Shown: piece after piece, positions 11,289 to 24,526 of the stretch
Layout of the letters: each line of letters begins with the position of its first letter
Numbering within the stretch: position 1 is the first letter of the stretch
Assembly: GCF_019195435.1 (NCBI RefSeq)
Contig: NZ_CP078069.1
Span: 1,240,001-1,304,000 of the forward strand
Direction: 5' to 3'
DNA length: 64,000 nucleotides
Source: Comamonas sp. NLF-1-9
Lineage (GTDB): Bacteria > Pseudomonadota > Gammaproteobacteria > Burkholderiales > Burkholderiaceae_C
Position numbers and translations under genes: made by a program
Notes under the pieces: model-generated
What the model was told of the DNA's origin: nothing
Database searches by the model: none
What the model saw: the letters and a program-made list of their open reading frames with translations, nothing else

Positions 11289-11683
11289 ACTTTGAAGCCT
11301 TGCAGCCTCCAAGCCTTGTTTTCAAGTTCACTTGCGAGGTCTTTCACCTCGCGCGTTTTCATGCCGTAACGCGAATTTCTTTCTTGGCTCTGCCTTTTAC
11401 AGCAGTGCTTTGAGAACCATTCGTCATTACTCAAACAGAGTTTCTCTCGAATCTCATGTTCGTTTTGACGCAATCAAATTCTTTGCCACTGATGACACTG
11501 CGCATCCTTGCGGACGCCCTTGCCATCAGCAGCGCTGATTCGACTCTGTGAATTTTTAAGGAACAGCCGGGAAGCGTTTTGCGCTTCCAGTTTCTTGGCT
11601 CATGCCAATGTCAAAGCAGGCGCTTCTGGCTTGCTTTGAGATTGCCACTGCATCTGGCTTGGGGTGCACTGGTTTGGGCACAC
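11289..11683 (-). other. Internal spacer between tRNA-Ala and 23S
   Basis: No gene is visible in this 395-nt transcribed spacer. It holds a boxA-like antitermination sequence (11551-11565) and several short inverted repeats that probably form the 23S processing stem. Confidence 0.7.
11551..11565 (-). promoter_or_regulatory. boxA-like antitermination site in the rRNA spacer
   Basis: Minus strand TGTTCCTTAAAAATT resembles the boxA consensus TGCTCTTTAACA and stands at the usual place upstream of 23S, where NusB/NusE would bind. The match is partial. Confidence 0.45.
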
Positions 11684-11759
11684 TGGTGGAGGATGACGGG
11701 ATCGAACCGACGACCCCCTGCTTGCAAAGCAGGTGCTCTCCCAGCTGAGCTAATCCCCC
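11684..11759 (-). tRNA. alaT: tRNA-Ala (anticodon TGC)
   Basis: A 76-nt cloverleaf on the minus strand begins GGGGGATTAGCTCAGC, has anticodon TGC (complement at 11724-11726), a GGTTCGATCC T-arm and an encoded CCA end. It stands between tRNA-Ile and 23S, the standard place in proteobacterial rRNA operons. Confidence 0.97.
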
Positions 11760-11883
11760 TTTGCGCCCGCCATGCTGCGTTGCTCGGTCGCTTGTGTAGC
11801 GCTGCTACACGGCCCTTGCTCGCGCCTTGCCTGGCAAGCGCAATCTTGATCGCCATTGCTGTCACGATCTTTTGCCCAGGGAT

Positions 11884-11960
11884 TGGTGGGTCTGGTTGGA
11901 CTCGAACCAACGACCCCCGCCTTATCAAGACGGTGCTCTAACCAGCTGAGCTACAGACCC
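11884..11960 (-). tRNA. ileT: tRNA-Ile (anticodon GAT)
   Basis: A 77-nt cloverleaf on the minus strand starts GGGTCTGTAGCTCAGC, with anticodon GAT in CTTGATAA, T-arm GGTTCGAGTCC and encoded CCA. The acceptor GGGTCTG pairs with CAGACCC. It follows 16S in the operon. Confidence 0.97.
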
Positions 11961-12127
11961 CAATCGGTCAAACTGCATTCGAACCCTTTGCCGGGCCCGG
12001 ACCGCTGGTGACACACACCCCTTGTGCTGTCCAACAACCGATAAGTGTGGGCGCCTGGCCAGCGCTTGTGCAGCAGCGGCTGCTGCCTGTGCTTGCGCTC
12101 TGTGCGCTTTTTTTCTGTGTTGTATCC

Positions 12128-13663
<1,536 letters not shown>

Positions 13664-14030
13664 GATCTTTTGCTTGTGCTCACTCAAAAACGGAAATTGA
13701 AGTGAATCCTCACTTCCTTTTCTCATGAGCGTTTGGTGCGCCAGAGCTCCAAGATGGCCCTCGCCTGCCCCAGCAGCGCAGCGCTTGCGCGCCAGCACCA
13801 ACTACGGCAGTCAAAGCCCCTCTCAGGCCAGGCGGGCGAGCCGCTTTGCAGCTGCACCGAGCCAAACGCCCACGCTTATCGGCTGTGTGTTGTTAACGAA
13901 CCCTGTCTCTTCCCATCACACCCCAAAGCCCCCAAGAGAGAACCCGGTTCAAGAAAGAGCGCTGCGATCAGCGAAGCCCTGAATTCTATACCAAGTTTTC
14001 GAGCCGGTGCAGAATTTTCGGAAAAATTTT
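13664..14030 (-). promoter_or_regulatory. rRNA operon promoter and leader
   Basis: This gap of about 370 nt upstream of 16S has no convincing gene. On the minus strand TATAGAATTC (13981-13990) gives a strong -10 region (TAGAAT or TATAGA). An A/T-rich tract at 14009-14030 (AAAATTTTTCCGAAAATT) lies where an UP element would be. The -35 box is weak (CTGCAC or similar). The leader, about 310 nt to 16S, includes the inverted repeat GAAGTGAGGATTCACTTC near 13700, likely part of the 16S processing region. I found no clear boxA here. Confidence 0.6.
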
Positions 14031-14037
14031 CATGTCC

Positions 14038-14562
14038 TCAGACCTGCCAGCGTTCCAGCAGCTTGGCCGGGGTCAATGTGTCGTAGGCCTCGAAGGGCTG
14101 GTGGATCCAGGGGTCGGTCGGCAGGAACTCCACCTGGTAGTCCGGCGTGAACGAGGACGAACCCTTGACCCAGATGGTCGCGGTACGCATTTCGCTGATG
14201 GGTGCGTACTTCGCCTTGAGCAGGGAGACGACCGCGTTGAGCGTATGGCCCGAGTCGGCCAGATCGTCCACGAGCAAGACCTTGCCGGCGATTTCCCCGT
14301 TGGGCGTGGTGATGTAGCGCGCGATATCCAGATGGCCTTGCACGGTGCCGGCTTCGGCCCGGTACGAGCTCGTGGACATGATCGCGAGCGGCTTGTCGAA
14401 GATGCGGCTCAGTATGTCGCCGGGCCGCAAGCCTCCCCGGGCAAGACAGAGGATGGTGTCGAACTCCCAGCCAGACTGGTGCACCTTGAGTGCCAGCTTC
14501 TCGATCAGGCTGTGGTATTCGTCGTAGCTCACGTACAGGTGTTTGCCGTCTTCGGTCAACAT
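14038..14562 (-). CDS. Phosphoribosyltransferase (Gpt/Hpt-like)
   Basis: A 174-residue type I phosphoribosyltransferase. The PRPP-binding signature VLLVDDLADSGHTL is at about residues 93-106, and the N-terminal block LCLARGGLRPGDILSR fits xanthine/hypoxanthine-type enzymes (COG2236-like). It probably salvages a purine base, which fits its position 53 nt downstream of purA in the same direction. The exact base is not decided by what I can see. The start is ATG 14562; longer frames upstream run into non-homologous sequence. Its 3' end lies only about 8 nt from the rRNA promoter's upstream region. Confidence 0.82.
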   Translation of the reverse strand: MLTEDGKHLYVSYDEYHSLIEKLALKVHQSGWEFDTILCLARGGLRPGDILSRIFDKPLAIMSTSSYRAEAGTVQGHLDIARYITTPNGEIAGKVLLVDDLADSGHTLNAVVSLLKAKYAPISEMRTATIWVKGSSSFTPDYQVEFLPTDPWIHQPFEAYDTLTPAKLLERWQV

Positions 14563-14615
14563 CGGATGCCTTGAGGGATTGCGTTGAGAGATGGGGGCGT
14601 TTTGCGCCGAGCACT

Positions 14616-17176
<2,561 letters not shown>

Positions 17177-17236
17177 GCAGGAGCCGCAGGTTGTTGAAAA
17201 AGCGATTCTACCGAGCGGGGCGTAGCGGTCCGCCCA

Positions 17237-17422
17237 TCAGGTGAGCGCTGCCAACAGCAGCACGCCCAGCGCCACGCTGATCAGGCCGAAAAAACGGATC
17301 TGTCCGTCGCGCAATTGCAGCAGCTGTGCGAACACGCGCCGCCAGGTAGTCGGGGCCACCAGCGGCAACAGCCCCTCGAACACCAAGACGAGCGCGAATG
17401 CAGTCCAGAGCGCCTCCGACAT
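17237..17422 (-). CDS. DUF2065 small inner-membrane protein
   Basis: A 61-residue protein with two hydrophobic segments (about 5-25 and 42-60) and the short polar turn APTTWRRVFAQLLQLRDGQIRFFG. It matches the DUF2065 type that is usually found directly after hflC and before hisZ or purA. Function is unknown; synteny suggests a link with the HflKC complex. It starts 11 nt after the hflC stop. Confidence 0.85.
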   Translation of the reverse strand: MSEALWTAFALVLVFEGLLPLVAPTTWRRVFAQLLQLRDGQIRFFGLISVALGVLLLAALT

Positions 17423-17433
17423 GCCCCGCCCGC

Positions 17434-18333
17434 TCAGTTGCGTGCCGATGGCAGGGCGGACGATCCGCGCAGCGCCTTGAAGAACTCCGTGCCGGCGGGA
17501 TCGAGCACCATGATGTCGTTCTTGCTCTTGAAACTGGAGCGGTAGGCCTCCAGGCTGCGGTAGAACTGGGCAAATTGGGGATCGCGCCCGAAGGCCTGGG
17601 CATAGACCTGGTTGGCCTGCGCGTCGCCTTCGCCCTTGACCTTCTGGGCGTCGCGGTAAGCATTGGCCAGGATCACTTCCCGCTGGCGGTCGGCGTCGGC
17701 GCGGATCTTTTCGCCCTCGGCAACGCCCGTGGAGCGCAGCTCGTTGGCCACACGCTTGCGCTCGGCTTCCATGCGCCGGTAGACCGATTCGGTGATCGAA
17801 TCCACATAGTCCACCCGGGTGATGCGCACATCCACCACGTCCATGCCCCAGGGCTTGCCACCCTGCACCGCCTCGAGCACCTCGCGCTTGACCCCTGCCA
17901 TCAGGGCGTCGCGCTTGTCCGAGAGCAATTCACGCACCGTGCGGCGGTTGACCTCCTCCTGAAAGGCGTTGCGCACCACCCGGTTGAGCTGCAGCGCACC
18001 CGCGCCTTCGTCCAGGCCGACGTTGCGGATGTACTCCGACGGGTCGGTGATGCGCCAGCGCACATACCAGTCGATGACGACGCGCTGTTTTTCAGCGGTG
18101 AGCATGGACTCGGTCTCCGAGCCATCGAGCGTGAGCAGGCGCTTGTCGATGTAGCGCACGTTCTGCAGCGGCGGCGGCAGCTTGACGTACAAGCCTGGTT
18201 CGGTGATCACTTCCTTGATCTGGCCGAGCGAATAGACCACGCCGAACTGGCGCTGGTCCACCACGAACAGACAGGACGCCGCCAAAATCAGCGCCAGCAG
18301 CGCGGTGGAGATGAAAAATCCTATGCGGTTCAC
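17434..18333 (-). CDS. hflC: HflC, membrane subunit of the HflKC complex
   Basis: A 299-residue SPFH/prohibitin protein: one N-terminal transmembrane segment (about 7-25), the SPFH core beginning VDQRQFGVVYSLG, and a C-terminal coiled coil rich in Arg/Glu/Ala (about 190-265, EAERKRVANELR region). With HflK it forms the periplasmic-facing cage around FtsH that limits membrane protein degradation. It follows hflK with a 9-nt gap, clearly cotranscribed. Confidence 0.95.
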   Translation of the reverse strand: MNRIGFFISTALLALILAASCLFVVDQRQFGVVYSLGQIKEVITEPGLYVKLPPPLQNVRYIDKRLLTLDGSETESMLTAEKQRVVIDWYVRWRITDPSEYIRNVGLDEGAGALQLNRVVRNAFQEEVNRRTVRELLSDKRDALMAGVKREVLEAVQGGKPWGMDVVDVRITRVDYVDSITESVYRRMEAERKRVANELRSTGVAEGEKIRADADRQREVILANAYRDAQKVKGEGDAQANQVYAQAFGRDPQFAQFYRSLEAYRSSFKSKNDIMVLDPAGTEFFKALRGSSALPSARN

Positions 18334-18342
18334 ACCACTCTC

Positions 18343-19752
18343 CTAGCGTGGTTCGCGCTCGCGCGAGCGAGCAACATCGCGGGAACGGGCGTCCCCTGCC
18401 GGCGTCGTGCTGCTGGTGCTCGCGGGCGCAGCCGGCGCGGCGCCGTGCGCCTGCGAGCTTGCCGCAGCCGCGCCCTGGGCCGGCGGAGCCAGCGCCGCGT
18501 CCGCACCCATCAGCTTGTCGAGTGGCAGATACAAGAGGTTGGAGCCCTCGCGCGATTCGACGATGACCTTGGTCACGCCCGAGAGCACCTGCTGCATCGC
18601 ATCGAGGTACATGCGCTCGCGCGTGACCTGCGGTGCCTTCTGGTATTCGGTGACGACCGAGTCGAAGCGCTGGGCGTCGCCCTCAGCCTGCGCGACCACC
18701 CGCGCCTTGTAGCCGGCGGCCTCTTCCTGCAGGCGCGAAGCCGCGCCCGAGGCGCGCGGCACCACGTCGTTGGCGTAGGCCTGCGCCTCGTTCTTGGTGC
18801 GCTCACGCTCTTGTCCGGCCTTGAGCACATCGTCGAACGCGGCCTGCACCTGCTCGGGCGGGCGCACCCCGCCCTGCTGCAGGTTGATGCCGACCACTTC
18901 GACGCCGACCTTGTAGCGGTCCAAAATGGTTTGCATCAGCGTGCGCACGCGCGGTGCGATCTGGTCGCGCTCGTCGGCCAATGCCGAGTCCATCTTCATG
19001 CGCCCGACGACCTCGCGCACGGCACTTTCCGCCGCCTGCACCACCGCATCCGCAGGGTTGCGGCTCTCGAAGAGCCAGGCGCGCGCGTCGTTCAGGCGGT
19101 ACTGCACGGCAAACTTGATCTCGACGATGTTCTCGTCCTCGGTGAGCATTGCCGAATCGCGCAGGCCCGTGGCCTTGATGATGGAATCGCGCCCGATATC
19201 CACCGAACGGATCTGGGTGACGAACACCAGTTCGTGGCGCTGGATGGGGTAAGGCAGGCGCCAGTTGAAACCCGCGCCCACGGTGCTCTTGTACTTGCCG
19301 AACTGCGTGATGACCGCCTGCTGCCCTTCCTGGACGATGAAGAAGCCCGTGGACAGCCAGACCAGCAGCGCGATCACCGCGAGCACCGCCACGCTCTTGC
19401 CGGCGTTGCGCATGTCGGGTTGAAAGCCGCCGCCGCCCGGAGGGGCGGAGCCGCCCCTGCGCCCGCTGCGGCCCGCGCCGCCAAACAGGCCGCCGAGCTT
19501 GTTTTGCAGATCGCGCCAGAGCTCGTCGAGGTCTGGCGGGTTGGCGCCACTGCCCTGGCTCGGACGCGCAGGCCGGGGCGGCTGCGCGCCTTCAGGCGTA
19601 CGGTCGGGCTGCGGCGGACGCGGCTCCTCGCCAGCGTCTTCGTCGCTACGGCCCCAGCGCGGGTCGTTCAGGTTGTAGACCGGCCGCGCGCCCAGCGCCG
19701 CTGCTAGCCGGCGGGCCACACGCTTGCGTAGATCCATGCGTAGGTATCTCAT
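18343..19752 (-). CDS. hflK: HflK, membrane subunit of the HflKC complex
   Basis: A 469-residue SPFH protein: Gly/Pro-rich cytoplasmic N-terminus (FGGAGRSGRRGG near residue 95), one transmembrane segment at about 118-138 (VLAVIALLVWLSTGFFIV), SPFH domain from VQEGQQAVITQFGKY, a coiled coil, and an Ala/Ser/Pro-rich tail. The start is uncertain: ATG 19752 is used, and ATG 19737 (MDLRKRV) is five codons in; neither has a strong ribosome-binding site. The frame stays open further upstream but then overlaps hflX. It works with HflC on FtsH. Confidence 0.92.
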   Translation of the reverse strand: MRYLRMDLRKRVARRLAAALGARPVYNLNDPRWGRSDEDAGEEPRPPQPDRTPEGAQPPRPARPSQGSGANPPDLDELWRDLQNKLGGLFGGAGRSGRRGGSAPPGGGGFQPDMRNAGKSVAVLAVIALLVWLSTGFFIVQEGQQAVITQFGKYKSTVGAGFNWRLPYPIQRHELVFVTQIRSVDIGRDSIIKATGLRDSAMLTEDENIVEIKFAVQYRLNDARAWLFESRNPADAVVQAAESAVREVVGRMKMDSALADERDQIAPRVRTLMQTILDRYKVGVEVVGINLQQGGVRPPEQVQAAFDDVLKAGQERERTKNEAQAYANDVVPRASGAASRLQEEAAGYKARVVAQAEGDAQRFDSVVTEYQKAPQVTRERMYLDAMQQVLSGVTKVIVESREGSNLLYLPLDKLMGADAALAPPAQGAAAASSQAHGAAPAAPASTSSTTPAGDARSRDVARSREREPR

Positions 19753-19795
19753 TGGTAATCGGCTGATGCCTGTATTGTCCCCGGCAAAAGAGGGT

Positions 19796-20965
19796 TCAGG
19801 AAGAAGCGTGGGCGGCGCCCGCCGGCTCGCAGTGCTCTTGCGCATGCTCGGCAGCGCGCCGCGCGAGTTCGTCGCGCAGCGCGTCCAGGCCTTCGCCGGT
19901 CTGGGCGCTGATGAACAGGCGCTCATGCTGCGACCCAAGCAGGTCATAGCGGTCGCGCCGCACGGCTGGCCGCACGCCCGGGGCAAATGCGTCGAGTTTG
20001 TTGAACACCAGAATCTGGGGCAACTCGGCCGCGCCGATTTCTTCGAGCACTTCCTGCACCTGCTCCATCTGCTGGCGATGCTCGGGGCTGGCCGCGTCGA
20101 CCACGTGCAGCAGCAGATCGGCGTCGGCCGCCTCCTGCAGCGTGGCCTTGAAGGCACTGATCAGGCCATGGGGCAGATCGCGAATGAAGCCGACGGTGTC
20201 GGACAGCGACACCGAACCCGCCGCCTCGCCCAGATAAAGCCGGCGCGTAGTGGTGTCCAGGGTGGCGAACAACTGGTCGGCGGCGTAGGCGCGCGCCTTG
20301 ACCAATGCGTTGAAGAGCGTGGATTTGCCCGCGTTGGTGTAGCCGACCAGCGAAACCTTGTAGGTATCGCGGCGCTGGCGCTGGCGCCGCTGGGTAGCGC
20401 GCTGGCGCTGCACCTTGACCAGGCGCTCACGTGTGCGCCGTATGGTGTCGCCGATCATGCGCCGGTCCAGCTCGATCTGGCGCTCGCCGGGTCCGCCACG
20501 CGCGCCGATGCCGCCGCGCTGACGCTCAAGGTGGGTCCAGCGGCGCACCAGCCGCGTGCTCAGGTATTGCAGGCGCGCGAGCTCCACTTGCAGCTTGCCC
20601 TCGTGGCTGCGCGCACGCTGGGCAAAAATCTCCAGGATCAGCATGGTGCGGTCATAGACCGGCAGGCCCAGGCGGCGCTCCAAGTTGCGCTGCTGCGCCG
20701 GACTCAGCGCCTGGTCGAAGATGATTTCCAGCGCGCCGTGCCGCTGGGCAAGCTCGCCGATCTCGTCGGCCTTGCCGCTGCCCACGAACAGCGCGGCATC
20801 GGGCGCCTGGCGCTTGCAGGTCAGCGCAGCAACGGGGTTGAGGCCGGCGCTGCGTGCCAGCAGTCCGAGTTCGAGCAGTTCTGCGTCGAAACCTTCGCCG
20901 CCGAAGTCGACGCCGACCAGCAGCACGGGCACGGCGTCGCTCTGCGCAGGCAGCAAACTGGTCAC
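19796..20965 (-). CDS. hflX: Ribosome-associated GTPase HflX
   Basis: A GTPase that binds the 50S subunit and rescues or splits stalled ribosomes. Domains: N-terminal HflX region (VLLVGVDFGG...), the Gly-rich linker GGIGARGGPGERQIELDRR, coiled helices, then the G domain with VSLVGYTNAGKSTLFNAL (G1), DTVGFIRDLP (G3) and NKLD (G4). I propose GTG 20965, giving 389 residues and starting 52 nt after the hfq stop. A longer frame to 21073 would overlap the end of hfq by 56 nt and adds a low-complexity N-terminus. Neither start has a convincing ribosome-binding site. Confidence 0.93.
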   Translation of the reverse strand: MTSLLPAQSDAVPVLLVGVDFGGEGFDAELLELGLLARSAGLNPVAALTCKRQAPDAALFVGSGKADEIGELAQRHGALEIIFDQALSPAQQRNLERRLGLPVYDRTMLILEIFAQRARSHEGKLQVELARLQYLSTRLVRRWTHLERQRGGIGARGGPGERQIELDRRMIGDTIRRTRERLVKVQRQRATQRRQRQRRDTYKVSLVGYTNAGKSTLFNALVKARAYAADQLFATLDTTTRRLYLGEAAGSVSLSDTVGFIRDLPHGLISAFKATLQEAADADLLLHVVDAASPEHRQQMEQVQEVLEEIGAAELPQILVFNKLDAFAPGVRPAVRRDRYDLLGSQHERLFISAQTGEGLDALRDELARRAAEHAQEHCEPAGAAHASS

Positions 20966-21017
20966 GGGCGGCCCCCCGTCGGGCGCGGCGGCATGGCGCG
21001 GGGGAGCAGCACCGCTG

Positions 21018-21272
21018 TTATTGTTCGCCTCCGTCGGCAGGCTCGCCGGCCATGGCGGCGAAGTTGACGGCACGACCGGGCACTATCGTGGAGATGGCGT
21101 GCTTGTAGACCATCTGGGTGACGGTGTTGCGCAGCAGCACGACGTACTGGTCAAAGGATTCGATCTGTCCCTGCAGCTTGATGCCGTTGACGAGATAGAT
21201 CGACACCGGCACGTGTTCACGCCGCAATGCGTTCAGGAACGGGTCTTGCAATTGTTGGCCTTTGTTGCTCAC
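21018..21272 (-). CDS. hfq: RNA chaperone Hfq
   Basis: An 84-residue Sm-like protein with Sm1 ([20 protein letters not shown]) and Sm2 ([10 protein letters not shown]) motifs. It pairs small RNAs with mRNAs. I place the start at GTG 21272 rather than an upstream in-frame TTG (21290): GGAG lies six bases before the GTG and the family sequence begins SNKGQ. The C-terminus after the Sm fold is short (about 18 residues), as in other beta-proteobacteria. It leads hflX-hflK-hflC. Confidence 0.96.
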   Translation of the reverse strand: MSNKGQQLQDPFLNALRREHVPVSIYLVNGIKLQGQIESFDQYVVLLRNTVTQMVYKHAISTIVPGRAVNFAAMAGEPADGGEQ

Positions 21273-21360
21273 GATATGCTCCGTGTTCAAAACTGTTGTT
21301 GTGGTCTGTCACCTTACCACAGCAACCCAGGCAGGGCAGGTGCGGCCTGCACCCGCGGTT

Positions 21361-22707
21361 TCAAGGCCCTGCCTTGTCGACATAGGGGTTTTTCGACGTC
21401 CGGAATTCCAGGCGCAGCGGCGTGCCGATCAGGTTGAACTGCTTGCGAAAGCGCCCTTCGAGAAAGCGCTTGTAGGCGTCCGTCAGGTGCTCGAGCAGAT
21501 TGCCGTGCACGACGATGACCGGCGGGTTCATGCCGCCCTGGTGTGCATAGCGGGGCTTGGGGCGCGAGCCGCCCGAGCGCTTGGGTGTCTGAAACTGCAC
21601 CGATTCGAGCAGCACCCGGGTGAGCACGGGCGTAGGCATCTTGCAGATCGCCGCCTGGTAGGCCTGGCGGATCGAAGGCCACAGCGCCCCTATGCCCTGG
21701 CGGCGCGCGGCCGAGATGAAATGGATAGCGGCGAACTTCATGAACGCCAGCCGATTCTCGATGGAGCGGCGCAGCTGTTCCCGCTGGTACTCGTCCACCG
21801 CATCCCATTTGTTCACCGCCACCACGACGGCGCGCCCGCTCTCCAGGATGTAGCCGGCCACGTGGGCGTCCTGGTCGGTCACGCCCTGGGTAGCGTCGAG
21901 CAGCAGCAGCACCACATGGGCCGACTCGATCGCGCGCAGGGTCTTGACCACCGAGAATTTCTCTATCGCCTCGAACACCTTGCCGCGCTTGCGCAGTCCC
22001 GCGGTGTCTATCAATTCGTACTTCTGGCCCTGCTGCTCAAAGGGCACGCGGATCGCATCGCGCGTGGTTCCGGGAAGATCAAAGGCGACCAGCCTCTCCT
22101 CGCCCAGCCAGGCGTTGATCAAGGTGGACTTGCCGACGTTGGGACGACCCGCGACGGCCAGGCGAATCGTGCCGGACTCGCCCGCCTGGTCGGCTTCTTC
22201 GTCGGATTCGAGCAAGGCCAGGGGCTCAAGCGCCGCCTCGAGCAAGCTGCGCACGCCCTGACCGTGGGCCGCAGAGACCGGATGGACTTGCCCGAGCCCG
22301 AGCTCGTAGAACTCGGCCAGCAGCGCGCTTTCCTGCATGCCTTCGGCCTTGTTGCCGGCCAGCACGCAAGGCTTGCCCAGGCGGCGCAGGTACACCGCGA
22401 TGTCGTGGTCTTGCGCGGACAGGCCGGCGCGCACGTCCACGACGAAGACGACGGTGTCGGCCTCGGCAATGGCCTGGGCGGTCTGGCGGGCCATTTCGCG
22501 GTAGATGCCGCTGTCCGCGTCGGGCTCGAAACCGCCGGTATCGACGACGATGTATTCATGCCCGCCAAGGCGCCCCTGGCCGTAGTGGCGGTCGCGCGTG
22601 AGCCCGGCGACGTCCGCGACGATCGCGTCGCGCGAGCGCGTCAGGCGGTTGAACAGCGTGGACTTGCCTACGTTGGTCCGCCCCACGAGGGCGATGACGG
22701 GTTTCAC
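21361..22707 (-). CDS. der: Ribosome-assembly GTPase Der (EngA)
   Basis: A 448-residue protein with two tandem G domains and a C-terminal KH-like domain, needed for 50S assembly. The first P-loop is GRTNVGKST and the second GRPNVGKST; each has its DTGG/DTAG and NK-D motifs ([15 protein letters not shown]). The start is GTG 22707 (VKPVIALVG), 14 nt after the bamB stop; the frame is open further upstream across bamB, but family length supports this GTG. Cotranscribed with bamB and yfgM as in many beta- and gamma-proteobacteria. Confidence 0.96.
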   Translation of the reverse strand: MKPVIALVGRTNVGKSTLFNRLTRSRDAIVADVAGLTRDRHYGQGRLGGHEYIVVDTGGFEPDADSGIYREMARQTAQAIAEADTVVFVVDVRAGLSAQDHDIAVYLRRLGKPCVLAGNKAEGMQESALLAEFYELGLGQVHPVSAAHGQGVRSLLEAALEPLALLESDEEADQAGESGTIRLAVAGRPNVGKSTLINAWLGEERLVAFDLPGTTRDAIRVPFEQQGQKYELIDTAGLRKRGKVFEAIEKFSVVKTLRAIESAHVVLLLLDATQGVTDQDAHVAGYILESGRAVVVAVNKWDAVDEYQREQLRRSIENRLAFMKFAAIHFISAARRQGIGALWPSIRQAYQAAICKMPTPVLTRVLLESVQFQTPKRSGGSRPKPRYAHQGGMNPPVIVVHGNLLEHLTDAYKRFLEGRFRKQFNLIGTPLRLEFRTSKNPYVDKAGP

Positions 22708-22721
22708 CGCGAACGGCCCGT

Positions 22722-23855
22722 TCAGTCGGGCCGAAAGCCGTACACGCTGCCCTGGCGCGTCACCACGACCAGGGTCTTGTCCGCGACCACGGGCGTGGCC
22801 GCCACGCCGGAGCCGTCGGTAGAGAGCCGGTTCAGCGGCGTGCCGTCCTCGCGCGAGAGCAGATGCACCAGCCCGCTGTCGTCGCCTACCACCACCGAGC
22901 GACCGAGCAGCAAGGGCGCGGTGAGCGTGCGGTAGCGCAGCACGTCGTAGCTCCACAGCGGCGCGCCATCGGCGCGCTTCCATGCCTGCACCGTGCCGTT
23001 GGATTGCGCGCCGAACAGCGCCTGCGCGTCGCCGTCGATGCCGCGCGCGCCGTGCGAGCTGCGCGTCCACAGCAAGGCGCCGCGCGCCGTATCCACGCAG
23101 CCCACTGCCGCCTGGAAGGCGCGGGCACAGACCACGCTGCCCTCGCGGCTGACGCCGCCCAGCAGTTCCACCAGCCGCTCGACGTCGTTGGTGCCGCGCG
23201 CAGTGGCGATCGGCGCTTCCCAGCGGATCAGGCCCGAATCCGGGTCAAACCCGACCATGCGCCCGGACAAACCCGCGACCAGGGTGTCGCCCACGGCCAT
23301 GAGCAGGCCGTTCTCGCGCAACACCAGGTTCTCGCCGCGGCGCTGCTGGTTCCACAGCGGGTAGCCGGTCTGCCCGTCGAAGGCCAGGACCGAGCGGTCG
23401 GCGGTCATGACGAAAACGCGTCCACCCGCCACCAGCGGCGCAGTGAAGGTCTGCGCCGGCAGGGGCTGGCGCCAAAGCTCGCGCCCGGCCTGCAGCACGA
23501 TGAGCTGTCGGTCCCGCGAGACCACGGCGGCGCGGTCGCCGTCGCTGCCGACGCCGGCCGAGAGCACCTCGGACAGCTGCGCGCGCCACAGGCTGGCGCC
23601 GGTGCGCGCGTCAAGTGCCGTCACCGCGCCGCCGCGCGAGGCCAGCACCACGGTGCTGCCGTGCACGGACGGGCTGAGCACCAGGGAATCAACGGCGCCG
23701 ATCTGCGCCTGCCATACCTGGTGCACCGGCAGCAGCGGCACCACGGCGCCGAGCTCCACCGGCTTGGGCCGCGACGAGCCGCAGGCCACAAGCACCAGGG
23801 CCAAGGCCAGCAGCACGGCGCTGGCACACAGCCGCCAGGCGGCGCGCGCGCTCAT
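22722..23855 (-). CDS. bamB: Outer-membrane assembly lipoprotein BamB
   Basis: A 377-residue lipoprotein with signal peptide and lipobox LVAC (lipidated Cys25), followed by PQQ-type beta-propeller blades with repeated WR/LW motifs ([36 protein letters not shown]). It is an accessory part of the BAM complex that inserts outer-membrane beta-barrels. ATG overlaps the yfgM stop by four bases. Confidence 0.95.
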   Translation of the reverse strand: MSARAAWRLCASAVLLALALVLVACGSSRPKPVELGAVVPLLPVHQVWQAQIGAVDSLVLSPSVHGSTVVLASRGGAVTALDARTGASLWRAQLSEVLSAGVGSDGDRAAVVSRDRQLIVLQAGRELWRQPLPAQTFTAPLVAGGRVFVMTADRSVLAFDGQTGYPLWNQQRRGENLVLRENGLLMAVGDTLVAGLSGRMVGFDPDSGLIRWEAPIATARGTNDVERLVELLGGVSREGSVVCARAFQAAVGCVDTARGALLWTRSSHGARGIDGDAQALFGAQSNGTVQAWKRADGAPLWSYDVLRYRTLTAPLLLGRSVVVGDDSGLVHLLSREDGTPLNRLSTDGSGVAATPVVADKTLVVVTRQGSVYGFRPD

Positions 23856-24511
23856 GCGCCCCCCTTGGGCGAAGCGTTGCCGCCCAGCGCATCGAGCTTG
23901 GCTTCGACGATCTGGCGATAGGCAAGCTGCTCACCCAGCGCCTCATAGGCGCGGCGGTATTGCGCAATGGCTTCGGCCGTCTTGCCCTGAAGCTGCAGCA
24001 CGTCGCCGGTCTGGTCGGCGACCACGGCGGCAAACTCGGACGGGAAGGCGCCCGAGAGCTCGGCCAGCGCTTTGTCGTACTCCTTTTCCTGCACCAGCGT
24101 GGCGGCAAGGCGCAGCCGCGCCAGCGCCACAAAGCCTTCATCTGCCGCCTTGTCCACGACCCAGCGCAGCGCCGCCTGCGCGTCCTTCCAGCGCTGCTCC
24201 TTGGCAAAGGCCTGGGCCGCGACCAGCGCGCCCTGCTGGGCCTGGGCGGTACGCGGATAGTCAGCACGCAGATCACCGAGGATCTGCTGCACGCGGTCCA
24301 GCTCGCCGGCCTGCGCTGCCACCTGGACGGCATCGAGCATGGCCACCGCCTGCTGCGCCTGGCGAGATTGCCAGTAGCGATAGCCATTCCAGGCCGCCAG
24401 ACTCCCCATGACCACGATCACCGCCCAGGTGATCAGGCTGCCCCAGGTGTCCCAGAAATGCTTGAACTGGGCGATCTGTTCCTGTTCTTCAAGGTCAAAG
24501 TGGTGTGCCAT
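23852..24511 (-). CDS. yfgM: YfgM-like TPR inner-membrane protein
   Basis: A 219-residue protein with a cytoplasmic N-terminus (LEEQEQIAQFKHFW), one transmembrane segment (about 25-45) and periplasmic TPR-like helices. YfgM-type proteins work with the chaperone PpiD at the Sec translocon. It sits between hisS and bamB with a 4-nt overlap to bamB, the same order as in other beta- and gamma-proteobacteria. Confidence 0.88.
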   Translation of the reverse strand: MAHHFDLEEQEQIAQFKHFWDTWGSLITWAVIVVMGSLAAWNGYRYWQSRQAQQAVAMLDAVQVAAQAGELDRVQQILGDLRADYPRTAQAQQGALVAAQAFAKEQRWKDAQAALRWVVDKAADEGFVALARLRLAATLVQEKEYDKALAELSGAFPSEFAAVVADQTGDVLQLQGKTAEAIAQYRRAYEALGEQLAYRQIVEAKLDALGGNASPKGGA

Positions 24512-24526
24512 CGTGCGGTCTTTCTA

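Noticed and set aside
13725..14086. Two short plus-strand frames between 16S and the phosphoribosyltransferase gene
   Set aside because: They lie in the rRNA leader and promoter and encode Pro/Ser-rich sequence without start signals.
17398..19707. 769-codon plus-strand frame across hflC and hflK
   Set aside because: Shadow of two well-recognised SPFH genes.
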